17,121 nucleotides of DNA from an uncultured Clostridia bacterium (GTDB lineage: Bacteria; Bacillota; Clostridia; Christensenellales; Borkfalkiaceae). Position 1 is the stretch's first letter. The number at the start of each line of letters is the position of its first letter. The DNA lies in NCBI GenBank assembly GCA_946628865.1, contig CAMOXE010000143.1, positions 1 through 17,121 of the forward strand, in the 5' to 3' direction. Both the position numbers and the translations under genes were made by a program. Below are positions 7,434 to 14,147 of this stretch, piece by piece. A model generated the notes under the pieces. It made no database searches and had not been told where the DNA came from. It saw only the letters and a list, made by a program, of their open reading frames with translations.

Positions 7434-8325
7434 ATATCCATACGGAATAAAGCACCTTTACGCCCCAAATCTTCCGTTCCCCCTCATTTTTCACTTCGGC
7501 GAGCATACTCTTTATCTCGCCTTGGACTTCTGTCAAAGCGAGCGCCTTCGCCCGACTGATTATCGCCGCGTCCTCGCCGACGCCCTCGTATTCGTACTCG
7601 TACTCGCAGATTATCTCCGCCTCGCCGAGCGCATACGTTTCGCCCGACTTGTCGCCGTGGGTGTAGCCGCCGTCTATTATTACGTCGCCTTTCTTTACCT
7701 CGTCGCCCACGCCTACTCTCGCCGTGCCGCCGAGGACGGTTATTCTGCCCACGGTGCCGTTTACCGTCGATACGATCTTGTCCTTTTTTATCGCCTTGAC
7801 TTGAGGCTCTTCTTTCGCCCTGTGCGCCTCGACGATAAGCCTTTTGCCGCTCTTTTTAACGCTTATAAACGCTATCTCTTCGGACGATTTCGCTATCCTT
7901 TCCGCCACCGCGGAATAGTCGTTTTCAAAAACCCGGAAAAACCCCGAAGTTATCTCTCCCGCTATCTCGCGTTCTATCTCGCTTTTAAACTCCGCCGCGT
8001 CGGCAAGGTATACCACGTCTTTTATGGAGTTGTCCGAAATTACCGCGCCTATGATAAACAGTAATCCGCCTATTGCCAGACCTATTTTTTCCGACAATAT
8101 CTTGATAGGAGCATACTTACCCTTATACCCTATCTTTTTAATATTATAACACATATTCGACGAAATTGCAAAAAGTTTTTTACTGTCTTTTTGCTCTATC
8201 GTCAAAAAGATTGCACTTTCATCGACTTTTACGTCGCGGATTTCGACGTTTTTATCGTGTAACCACTTCAAAAGGTACTCGAGACGTCCCCCGCTTATCT
8301 TATACCGAATCAAAAGCCCGTTCAT
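7426..8325 (-). CDS. yqfD: Sporulation protein YqfD
   Basis: The 299-aa protein has an N-terminal soluble region (about 1-83) beginning NGLLIRYKISGGRLEYLL, one membrane helix (about 84-105, IGLAIGGLLFIIGAVISD), and an extracellular or forespore-facing region with NGTVGRITVLGGTARVGVGD and KKGDVIIDGG, which is a YqfD hallmark. YqfD is a sporulation protein of unknown biochemical function, made in the mother cell in Bacillus. Bacillus YqfD is near 400 aa, so this copy is about 100 residues shorter, mainly in the C-terminal half. It overlaps yqfC by 4 bp and phoH by 8 bp. The odd acidic-aromatic run EYEYEYE (near residue 245) is part of the same frame. Confidence 0.9.
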   Translation of the reverse strand: MNGLLIRYKISGGRLEYLLKWLHDKNVEIRDVKVDESAIFLTIEQKDSKKLFAISSNMCYNIKKIGYKGKYAPIKILSEKIGLAIGGLLFIIGAVISDNSIKDVVYLADAAEFKSEIEREIAGEITSGFFRVFENDYSAVAERIAKSSEEIAFISVKKSGKRLIVEAHRAKEEPQVKAIKKDKIVSTVNGTVGRITVLGGTARVGVGDEVKKGDVIIDGGYTHGDKSGETYALGEAEIICEYEYEYEGVGEDAAIISRAKALALTEVQGEIKSMLAEVKNEGERKIWGVKVLYSVWIYE

Positions 8326-8573
8326 TTAAGTTCCACTCCGATTATCTCGCCGGAAAGTTCAGCCTCGTTTTCGGTGTATTTTTTTACGGAAAGATTTCTG
8401 CCGTTTACGATAAGTTTTCCGCAGCGCACGGAAAATACGACTTCGTTTTCGCCGTAACTTTCGATTTTTACGCCCTCGAACCTCCCGCCGCGCCTGCCCG
8501 CGACGAAATAGCGGTATGCGCAAGGCGCTATCTCTTCCGAAAGCCCTATGGAAGAAAATAACCCGTCAAACAT
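8322..8573 (-). CDS. yqfC: YqfC (YabP/YqfC family) sporulation protein
   Basis: This 83-aa protein fits the YabP/YqfC family in size, position and pattern: a beta-rich domain with VKIESYGENEVVFSVRCGKL followed by IVNGRNLSVKKYTENEAELSG and ending GEIIGVELK. The 'L-x-V-x-G-x-x-L' segment before a Lys/Tyr-rich strand and the terminal glycine-isoleucine strand are typical. YqfC is a small sporulation protein of unknown mechanism, usually encoded directly before yqfD. Here its ATG overlaps the spoIIID stop by 8 bp and its stop overlaps yqfD by 4 bp, so all three are probably translated from one message. Confidence 0.88.
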   Translation of the reverse strand: MFDGLFSSIGLSEEIAPCAYRYFVAGRRGGRFEGVKIESYGENEVVFSVRCGKLIVNGRNLSVKKYTENEAELSGEIIGVELK

Positions 8574-8841
8574 TTTGTTTTATATTCCGCGACCTGTCTT
8601 TAAGAAATTTTTCGCGCGTAGCCATACCGCCGCGGATATGTCTTTCGGCAAGATTTATCCCGAGAAGTTTTTTGACTCTCGCATAGAGCGCCGCGTCGAG
8701 TTTCGGCAGTCGCCGTATCATATCGTAATGCACGGTGGACTTGCTTATGCCGAATTTCTCCGCCGCTTTTCTCACCGTCGTTTGCTCTTTCAGGATATAT
8801 TCCGCCTCTTTTATTACCCTAAGGTCTATGTCGTAGTACAA
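8566..8841 (-). CDS. spoIIID: Sporulation transcriptional regulator SpoIIID
   Basis: The 91-aa protein matches SpoIIID (93 aa in Bacillus). It has a helix-turn-helix at about 21-44 (TTVRKAAEKFGISKSTVHYD), the RRLP segment, and the basic C-terminal motif AERHIRGGMATREKF, which contacts the minor groove in the family. SpoIIID is the mother-cell DNA-binding protein that activates or represses part of the sigma-E regulon and helps switch to sigma-K. The start codon is TTG at 8841, chosen because GGAGGA sits six bases upstream and no in-frame ATG is near. It heads the ten-gene run down to 2183, an uncommon place for spoIIID. Confidence 0.95.
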   Translation of the reverse strand: MYYDIDLRVIKEAEYILKEQTTVRKAAEKFGISKSTVHYDMIRRLPKLDAALYARVKKLLGINLAERHIRGGMATREKFLKDRSRNIKQNV

Positions 8842-8847
8842 ACTTAT

Positions 8848-8853
8848 TCCTCC
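8848..8853 (-). promoter_or_regulatory. Ribosome binding site deciding the spoIIID TTG start
   Basis: GGAGGA on the minus strand ends six bases before TTG at 8841. This near-consensus Shine-Dalgarno makes TTG the start and gives a product that aligns end to end with SpoIIID. Confidence 0.85.
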
Positions 8854-8904
8854 GTATATTAATCTTATGCGAAAGAAAAAGTTTTTAGAATTTAAGAGAA
8901 AATT

Positions 8905-8937
8905 AAAAGCCTATCGCATTTATAGCAGTAGGCTTTT
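8905..8937. terminator. Probable bidirectional terminator hairpin
   Basis: AAAAGCCTA (8905-8913) and TAGGCTTTT (8929-8937) form a perfect 9-bp stem around a 15-base loop, with an A-rich left arm and T-rich right arm, so either strand ends in a T run. It lies between the end of the SGNH hydrolase gene (9005) and the spoIIID start (8841). It most probably ends the SGNH transcript and so separates it from the spoIIID operon. The loop is long and the T tract interrupted, so efficiency is uncertain. Confidence 0.5.
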
Positions 8938-9004
8938 ATTCGGATAGTCAAAGTAAACGATACGGCGTTTCGTTATGAACGCAAAATTTATTTCGGCTTA
9001 TGAA

Positions 9005-9559
9005 TTATATGCCGAAAGCCTTGATATACTTCGCTACTTGCTCCGCGCAAATATCCGCACCGGATTCGCTCAAATGAATTAAATCGTCACAGATATATTT
9101 TTCTATATCTCCTCTTATAAGTCCGTTCAAGTCGTTTATTGCAAAACCCATTTTTTTAAGTTCGGGAACGATGATTGCGTTGTACCTGTCAATATCCTCG
9201 TTACGATTGTAAGGATGTTCCTTCCTTACAGGCGTTATGGTCGCAAAAACCACGTTTGGCGTGATATTTTTCAATATCTTCGCGATCCTTAGCATGTTGT
9301 CAACGTATTCCGCTTCGCTTGTAAAAGTTTTGCCGTCGTCAAACAATCTGCATATATCCCACAATCCGTTATTCCAATGAATAACTTTGCAATCTTTTAG
9401 GTCGTTTCTTAAATCAAAAAGCATGCGGAGCGTGTATTTCGCAAACCTGCAATTATCTTCCGGCTGAAAGACCTCGTAGTCTTTGCCTAACAATTCGGGA
9501 ACTTTGTTTCCGTACCCTAAAAGTCTGATCGAATCCCCCAAAAGGGCAACTTTCGTCAT
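9005..9559 (-). CDS. SGNH/GDSL-family hydrolase
   Basis: The 184-aa protein fits the SGNH hydrolase fold. Block I is KVALLGDSIR with nucleophile Ser10; block III is HWNNGLWDI (61-69), supplying the oxyanion-hole Asn; block V is DLIHLSESG with catalytic Asp159 and His162. There is no signal peptide, so it is probably cytoplasmic. SGNH enzymes are esterases, lipases or carbohydrate/peptidoglycan deacetylases; the cytosolic small type with this pattern often acts on acetylated sugars, but the substrate cannot be inferred here. It has a strong Shine-Dalgarno (GGAGGAGAAAG), its own upstream palindrome and apparent terminators on both sides, so it looks monocistronic. It has no obvious functional link to its neighbours and may be an accessory insertion between two conserved operons. 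Confidence 0.8.
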   Translation of the reverse strand: MTKVALLGDSIRLLGYGNKVPELLGKDYEVFQPEDNCRFAKYTLRMLFDLRNDLKDCKVIHWNNGLWDICRLFDDGKTFTSEAEYVDNMLRIAKILKNITPNVVFATITPVRKEHPYNRNEDIDRYNAIIVPELKKMGFAINDLNGLIRGDIEKYICDDLIHLSESGADICAEQVAKYIKAFGI

Positions 9560-9581
9560 AAATCTTTCTCCTCCGTACTTA

Positions 9582-9593
9582 TTGAGTACTCAA
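9582..9593. promoter_or_regulatory. 12-bp perfect palindrome upstream of the SGNH gene, possible operator
   Basis: TTGAGTACTCAA is self-complementary over 12 bp and lies about 23 bp before the ATG at 9559, just upstream of the Shine-Dalgarno. Its position over or just after the expected promoter would suit repressor binding. No clear -35/-10 pair could be placed around it, so the promoter is undefined. Confidence 0.35.
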
Positions 9594-9611
9594 AATATAA
9601 ATAAAAGTCAA

Positions 9612-9655
9612 AAAGTAAATAAGCGAGTTTTACCAATCTTGACGATCGCTTATCT
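9612..9655 (-). terminator. Terminator at the end of the dnaA-mnmG transcript
   Basis: On the minus strand ATAAGCGA (9646-9653) pairs with TCGCTTAT (9619-9626); two further outer pairs including one G-U extend the stem to 10 bp. The loop of 19 bases contains the stop codon of the 46-aa ORF, and ACTTTTTG follows the stem. This is the only hairpin found at the end of the dnaA-mnmG run. Confidence 0.5.
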
Positions 9656-9770
9656 TTATATCGTCGTAAAATTCAAAATACTTGCGCTTGAAATCGTCGT
9701 TGCACTTTTTTACGGGTTTCTTCTCCTGCGGCTTTTTCTCGCCGACTTCTTTCTTCTTATCTTCTTCCAT
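9630..9770 (-). CDS. Small lysine-rich hypothetical protein (46 aa)
   Basis: An ATG at 9770 inside the last codons of mnmG opens a 46-aa frame, MEEDKKKEVGEKKPQEKKPV then KKCNDDFKRKYFEFYDDIKI and SDRQDW. The first half is a charged Lys/Glu/Pro tail and the second half an aromatic-rich putative helix. It overlaps mnmG by 14 bp, as in translational coupling, and its stop lies in the loop of a terminator hairpin, so it fits inside the dnaA-mnmG transcript. No Shine-Dalgarno is evident and I recognise no family. The place is where rsmG would often follow mnmG, but this is not RsmG. It could be a chance frame, although codon use resembles the neighbours. Confidence 0.5.
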   Translation of the reverse strand: MEEDKKKEVGEKKPQEKKPVKKCNDDFKRKYFEFYDDIKISDRQDW

Positions 9771-11619
9771 TTAAATACACCATTAAAACCGCAATGTCCG
9801 CGGGATTTACGCCGGAAATGCGCTCCGCTTGCCCGAGAGATATGGGGCGTATCCTTTCGAGTTTTTCTTGCGCCTCTAACCTAAGTCCGCCTATAAGTCG
9901 ATAATCTATATCTTTCGGCAATAATTTCTCTTCGGTCTTTTTTTGGCGCTCTATCTGCTCTAACGTCCGCTTTAAATACCCCTCGTATTTGACGTCGGTT
10001 TCGACGCGCTCTAAAATGTCATAGGCGTATTCGCCGTAAAGCCCGAATTTATCCATTATCGCTTTAAGCGGAATATTGCGCTTTATCATATCTTTGACGC
10101 TTATTCCGCCCTGCAAAGGATTTCCGCCGTAAGAGAGAACGAACTCTTCCGCCTCTTTAGGCGGCATATTCTTACTTATCTCTTCGTTTAACTTCTCTAT
10201 CTGCGCCTTTCTGTCGAGATACTTTTTATATCTCTCGTCCGAAACAAGCCCTATCGCCCTACCTTTTTCGGTCAAGCGGCTGTCGGCGTTGTCCTGCCGA
10301 AGAAAAAGCCTGTACTCCGCGCGCGAAGTCATCATTCTGTAAGGCTCGTCCGTACCCTTTGTAACGAGGTCGTCGATAAGCACGCCTATATACGCCTCGT
10401 CGCGGCTTAAAACAAACGGCTCTAAGCCGTTAATCGACCTATAGGCGTTTATTCCCGCAATCAGACCCTGCGCCGCCGCCTCTTCGTAGCCGCTCGTACC
10501 GTTGATTTGCCCCGCCGAAAAAATCCCTTTTATCTTCTTGAATTCGAGCGACGGAAGTAAGTCGAGACTGTCTATGCAGTCGTATTCTATCGCATAGCCG
10601 AAGCGCGTGAACTCGCAATGCTCTAAACCCTTTATACTGCGATACATTTCGATCTGTATATCCGGCGGCATCGAAGTCGACATTCCCTGAACGTAGTATT
10701 CGTCGGTATCCTTACCCTCGGGTTCTATGAAAATCTGGTGTCTGTCCTTATCCGCAAAGCGGACGACTTTGGTCTCTATCGACGGACAATATCTCGGACC
10801 GGTCGATAAAATACTGCCGTTATAAAGCGGCGAACGCGAGAGATTGTTTAAAATTATCTCGTGCGTTTTTTCGTTCGTATAGGTAATATAGCAAGGCTGC
10901 TGTTTTTCGGGCAGGCGTTCGGTCATAAACGAAAACGGATAGACGTCGGTCTCGCCGTCCTGGCGCTCCATCTTTGAAAAGTCTATCGTTTTGCCGTCTA
11001 TCCTCGCGGGCGTACCCGTTTTAAAGCGTCGGACGTTAAATCCGAGCGAAACGAGGTTTGCGGTAAGCGCGTCCGCGGGAGCAAAGCCGGAAGGTCCGGA
11101 GTGCTTTTCCCACTCGCCGGCAATTACTTTGCCGTTTAAGTATACGCCAGTACAAAGTATCGCCGCCCTGCATTGAAGTATCCCGCCGAAAGCGGTCTTA
11201 ACGCCGATTACCTCTCCGTTTTCGGTGAGTATTTCCGTAGCCTCGCATTGTAGCACAGAGAGATTTTCGGTCTTTTCGAGCGTTTGTTTCATAAGCGCGT
11301 GATACGAGAACTTATCCGACTGCGCGCGAAGAGATTGCACCGCCGAGCCTTTGCCGCGGTTGAGCATTTTTATCTGCAACGCGGTTTTGTCCGCGTTTAC
11401 GCCCATTTCGCCGCCGAGAGCGTCTATCTCGCGAACGAGATGACCTTTCGCCGTTCCGCCTATAGACGGATTGCACGCCATGAACGCTATGTTTTCCAAG
11501 TTTACGGACAGTATCGCCGTCTTTGCGCCTAACCTCGCGAGCGCGAGCGCCGCTTCGCAGCCCGCATGCCCCGCGCCGATGACGACGGCGTCGAATCGTC
11601 CTTGTATAAATTCCGTCAT
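9757..11619 (-). CDS. mnmG: tRNA uridine-5-carboxymethylaminomethyl(34) synthesis enzyme MnmG (GidA)
   Basis: The 620-aa length is normal for MnmG. The N-terminus has the FAD-binding Rossmann motif VVIGAGHAGCEAALA (12-26), followed by NPSIGGTAKGHLVREIDALGG, the family signature GPRYCPSIETKVVRFADK, the second FAD-binding block GQINGTSGYEEAAAQGLIAG, and the C-terminal helical tRNA/MnmE-binding domain. With MnmE, MnmG adds the carboxymethylaminomethyl (or aminomethyl) group to the wobble uridine of several tRNAs using FAD, NADH, a folate one-carbon unit and glycine or ammonium. mnmE is not in the window. The ATG overlaps the dnaA stop by 4 bp (ATGA), so the two are probably one operon. Confidence 0.97.
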   Translation of the reverse strand: MTEFIQGRFDAVVIGAGHAGCEAALALARLGAKTAILSVNLENIAFMACNPSIGGTAKGHLVREIDALGGEMGVNADKTALQIKMLNRGKGSAVQSLRAQSDKFSYHALMKQTLEKTENLSVLQCEATEILTENGEVIGVKTAFGGILQCRAAILCTGVYLNGKVIAGEWEKHSGPSGFAPADALTANLVSLGFNVRRFKTGTPARIDGKTIDFSKMERQDGETDVYPFSFMTERLPEKQQPCYITYTNEKTHEIILNNLSRSPLYNGSILSTGPRYCPSIETKVVRFADKDRHQIFIEPEGKDTDEYYVQGMSTSMPPDIQIEMYRSIKGLEHCEFTRFGYAIEYDCIDSLDLLPSLEFKKIKGIFSAGQINGTSGYEEAAAQGLIAGINAYRSINGLEPFVLSRDEAYIGVLIDDLVTKGTDEPYRMMTSRAEYRLFLRQDNADSRLTEKGRAIGLVSDERYKKYLDRKAQIEKLNEEISKNMPPKEAEEFVLSYGGNPLQGGISVKDMIKRNIPLKAIMDKFGLYGEYAYDILERVETDVKYEGYLKRTLEQIERQKKTEEKLLPKDIDYRLIGGLRLEAQEKLERIRPISLGQAERISGVNPADIAVLMVYLNGRR

Positions 11620-12962
11620 TTTTTCAGTATAAGATTGCGTATGTCTTTTACGGTAGTAAGTATTCTGGTGTTTTCTTTCATCTGTTCGGCGATTTTATTC
11701 CTCGAATAAATAACCGTCGTGTGATCTCTTCCGCCTAACGCCTCGCCTATCGAGATGAGCGGGATAGAGAGTATATCCGTCATTAAATATGCGCAGATCT
11801 GCCTCGGCTCGACGAGTTCTTTGTTCTTGCGCTTGCCCGTAAGGTCGGATTTTTTTATGCCGTAAAACGAGCATACGGCGTCTATTATATCGTCCGGAGT
11901 GATTATTTCTTGCTTGTTCTCGGGCGAAACCGATTCTTTCAACGCTGCCTTTGCCGAGTCTAAAGTAATAGTGCATTCGTGGAGTTTTGAAAAGAAAATG
12001 ACCTTGTTTAAAAGCCCCTCGAGCGAACGGACGTCGCTTTCGGAGTTCTCGGCAAGATAGAGCGCGACGTCGAGAGAGAGGATATTCTTTTTCATCTCGG
12101 CTTTCTTCTGGAGTATCGCTATCTTCGTTTCCACGTCCGGCGGCAACACCTGCGCCATAAGCCCGCCCTCGAAACGGGTTTTCAATCTGTCGGAGAGAAG
12201 TTCGATATCTTTCGGCAGACAGTCCGCCGATAAGACTATCTGTTTGTTCTGAGCGTACAGTTCGTTAAAAGTATGGAAAAACTCCTCTTGCGTGGACTGT
12301 TTTTTCGCTAAAAACTGCACGTCGTCGATAATAAGCACGTCAACGTGGCGGTATTTATTCCGAAAATCCATGCCCTCTTGCGAATACGCTTTGCCTTGGC
12401 GTATCGTCGTTATGAGGTCGTTGGTAAACTTTTCGCAAGTGGCGTAAAGAACGTTAAGGAGAGGGTTGTTGCGCTTTATCTGGTTTGCGATAGCGTGGAG
12501 CATATGCGTTTTGCCCAGTCCCGCGCCGCCGTAGATAAAGAGCGGATTATAACTCTCGCCGGGGTTGTCGGCAACCGCTTTAGCCGCCGCGCACATATAT
12601 CTGTTCGAGTCGCCCACTACGAACGTGTCGAAAGTGTAATTCGGGTTTATAGGTGTGTTTTCTATTTCGTCTTTTATCGAGGCCACGCCTTTTTGCGCGA
12701 GGTAGTCCTCTTTGCCGTCGCCGACGAATAGTTTTATGTCGGTTATGCCCGTTTCGGCGGTTTTGAGCGCGTCGCGGATCTTGTCTTGCAATCTTACCGC
12801 GACTTCGGACGCAAACATCTCGGTTTTGGTCGACAAAACGAGCGTAGTACCCAAAAGATCGACCGGTTTAAGTTGCGTTATATAAGTGGAATAAGATATC
12901 ATGCTGACGGTTTTCTTGAGTACTTCCAATACTTTATTCCATAAAATTTCATACGTTTCCAT
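11616..12962 (-). CDS. dnaA: Chromosomal replication initiator protein DnaA
   Basis: DnaA binds DnaA boxes at oriC, oligomerises with ATP and opens the origin. The protein shows domain I (about 1-80, ILWNKVLEVLKKTVS), a short linker, the AAA+ domain with Walker A GGAGLGKTH (about 145-153), Walker B IIDDVQFL and sensor region LSDRLKTRFEGGL, and the C-terminal DNA-binding domain with signature GEALGGRDHTTVIYSRNKI. I chose ATG at 12962 (448 aa) because AGGG lies five bases before it; an in-frame GTG at 12968 would have no spacing to that site. dnaN does not follow, which is unusual: mnmG overlaps the dnaA stop and recF is divergent upstream. Confidence 0.97.
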   Translation of the reverse strand: METYEILWNKVLEVLKKTVSMISYSTYITQLKPVDLLGTTLVLSTKTEMFASEVAVRLQDKIRDALKTAETGITDIKLFVGDGKEDYLAQKGVASIKDEIENTPINPNYTFDTFVVGDSNRYMCAAAKAVADNPGESYNPLFIYGGAGLGKTHMLHAIANQIKRNNPLLNVLYATCEKFTNDLITTIRQGKAYSQEGMDFRNKYRHVDVLIIDDVQFLAKKQSTQEEFFHTFNELYAQNKQIVLSADCLPKDIELLSDRLKTRFEGGLMAQVLPPDVETKIAILQKKAEMKKNILSLDVALYLAENSESDVRSLEGLLNKVIFFSKLHECTITLDSAKAALKESVSPENKQEIITPDDIIDAVCSFYGIKKSDLTGKRKNKELVEPRQICAYLMTDILSIPLISIGEALGGRDHTTVIYSRNKIAEQMKENTRILTTVKDIRNLILKK

Positions 12963-12994
12963 AGCCACCCTGCCGTGAAAAAGCGAAAAAACGC

Positions 12995-13023
12995 TTTACT
13001 AATTTCTCTTTATATTATATAAT
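12995..13023 (+). promoter_or_regulatory. Probable recF promoter
   Basis: TTTACT (12995-13000) lies 17 bases from a perfect TATAAT (13018-13023), about 35 bp before the recF ATG at 13059. The -35 box matches four of six consensus positions. Spacing and -10 are ideal for sigma-A. Confidence 0.6.
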
Positions 13024-13038
13024 ATACTAAACGTCGAA
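13009..13038 (-). promoter_or_regulatory. Candidate dnaA promoter
   Basis: On the minus strand TTCGAC (13033-13038) is 18 bases from TATAAA (13009-13014). A perfect TATAAT also lies at 13014-13019 but has no well-spaced -35. The leader to the dnaA ATG is short and contains a weak 6-bp hairpin. The assignment is tentative; the A/T-rich gap gives several alternatives. Confidence 0.4.
13011..13026. repeat. 16-bp AT palindrome shared by the divergent dnaA and recF promoters
   Basis: TATATTATATAATATA is a perfect 16-bp palindrome and places a TATAAT hexamer on each strand. It lies near the middle of the 96-bp dnaA-recF gap and overlaps both proposed -10 regions, so the two promoters probably compete or are co-regulated. 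No DnaA box (TTATNCACA) is seen in the gap. Confidence 0.6.
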
Positions 13039-13058
13039 AAAAATCAAGGCTTTTTAAA

Positions 13059-14147
13059 ATGCTTATAAAAAAACTCGTTTTATCGGATTACAGAAACTAT
13101 TCTAAAGAAGAATTTGCATATTCCGACGGCATAAATATAATAAGCGGCGGGAACGCGCAAGGCAAGACCAATTCGGCTGAGGCGATATTCTACCTCTGCA
13201 CCGGATATTCGCCGCGCGCCACACGCGATAAGCAAGTCGTTCGCTACGGCGCGGATTTTGCAAACGTTTACGGCGAGGCGGAAACGAGATTCGGGAAAAC
13301 GAGCGTCGAGATAACCTTTTATCCGGATAAAAACAAATCCGTCAAGATAAACGGCGTTCCCGTTTCCAAAATAGGCGAACTGCTCGGAAACATCAATTCG
13401 GTGTTTTTCAGCCCCGAAGAATTAAAACTCGTCAAGGAAAGCCCCGAGGACAGACGGCGGTTTATGGATATTTCGCTATCGCAACTATCCAAGGGCTATT
13501 TCTACGCCCTGCAAAAATATAAAAAAATCCTCTCGCAAAGAAACAATCTTTTAAAGAGCGATGACAAAGACGTAATTTACGCCACTTTGCCTATCTGGGA
13601 CAGGCAACTTGCCGAGGCGGGCGCTAAAATAATCAAGCGAAGAACCGAGTTTTTGGAAAAACTCTCGCCCTTTGCCGCCGCCGCGCACGATGCGGTAACC
13701 GGCGGAGCGGAAAAACTCTCATTGTCGGGCGAAACCGAATTTTCGGGCGACGAAAAGGAGATCGAAGAGGCGTTTTACACCGCGCTATCCGAGCGCACTG
13801 AGACGGACGTCGAACGCGGACACACCACGATAGGCCCGCATCGCGACGATATAAAAATCAAGGTAAACGGCGAGGACGTAAGGGTATACGGCTCGCAAGG
13901 GCAACAGCGCACCGCGGCGCTTTCGCTTAAACTCGCCGAAACCGAAATATTCAAAAGCGAATTCGGCGAATACCCCGTTCTCATTTTGGACGACGCGATG
14001 AGCGAACTCGACGCCGATAGAAGAGGCAGACTTTTAAGTTCGCTAAGCGGTATTCAGACGATAATAACCTGTACCGAACCAGACGGTATACCACAGCACG
14101 AAAAATACAATAATATTAAAATAAAGGCCGGTAAAATATATGAGTAA
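13059..14147 (+). CDS. recF: DNA replication/repair protein RecF
   Basis: RecF is an SMC-like ABC ATPase that recognises gapped DNA and, with RecO and RecR, directs RecA loading. The 362-aa protein begins with the typical LVLSDYRNY segment, has Walker A GGNAQGKTN (30-38), the PEDRRRFMD block near 130, the ABC signature SQGQQRTAALSLKLAE (about 279-294) and Walker B VLILDDAMSELD (about 307-318). Length is normal. The Shine-Dalgarno is weak (AAGG about ten bases before the ATG). It is divergent from dnaA rather than downstream of dnaN, and its last codons overlap mrp by 8 bp. Confidence 0.96.
   Translation: MLIKKLVLSDYRNYSKEEFAYSDGINIISGGNAQGKTNSAEAIFYLCTGYSPRATRDKQVVRYGADFANVYGEAETRFGKTSVEITFYPDKNKSVKINGVPVSKIGELLGNINSVFFSPEELKLVKESPEDRRRFMDISLSQLSKGYFYALQKYKKILSQRNNLLKSDDKDVIYATLPIWDRQLAEAGAKIIKRRTEFLEKLSPFAAAAHDAVTGGAEKLSLSGETEFSGDEKEIEEAFYTALSERTETDVERGHTTIGPHRDDIKIKVNGEDVRVYGSQGQQRTAALSLKLAETEIFKSEFGEYPVLILDDAMSELDADRRGRLLSSLSGIQTIITCTEPDGIPQHEKYNNIKIKAGKIYE

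Noticed and set aside
7570..7610. Short tandem repeat in yqfD
   Set aside because: The repeated TCGTACTCG-like units simply encode the alternating EYEYEYE run within the YqfD frame; they are too few for a repeat element.
8855..8885. Sigma-E promoter for spoIIID
   Set aside because: CATAAGAT on the minus strand resembles the CATACAAT -10 element at six of eight positions, but no convincing -35 element lies at the required spacing. Too weak to annotate.
12980..12997. Attenuator hairpin in the dnaA leader
   Set aside because: AAAGCG and CGCTTT make only a six-pair stem around six identical bases, with no proper T run before the start codon. Probably chance in AT-rich sequence, and it overlaps the recF -35 box.
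12963..13058. oriC with DnaA boxes in the dnaA-recF gap
   Set aside because: The gap is AT-rich, but I find no TTATNCACA or close variant on either strand. One near match (TGTGTATGA at 16934-16942) is isolated and distant, so no origin is annotated.
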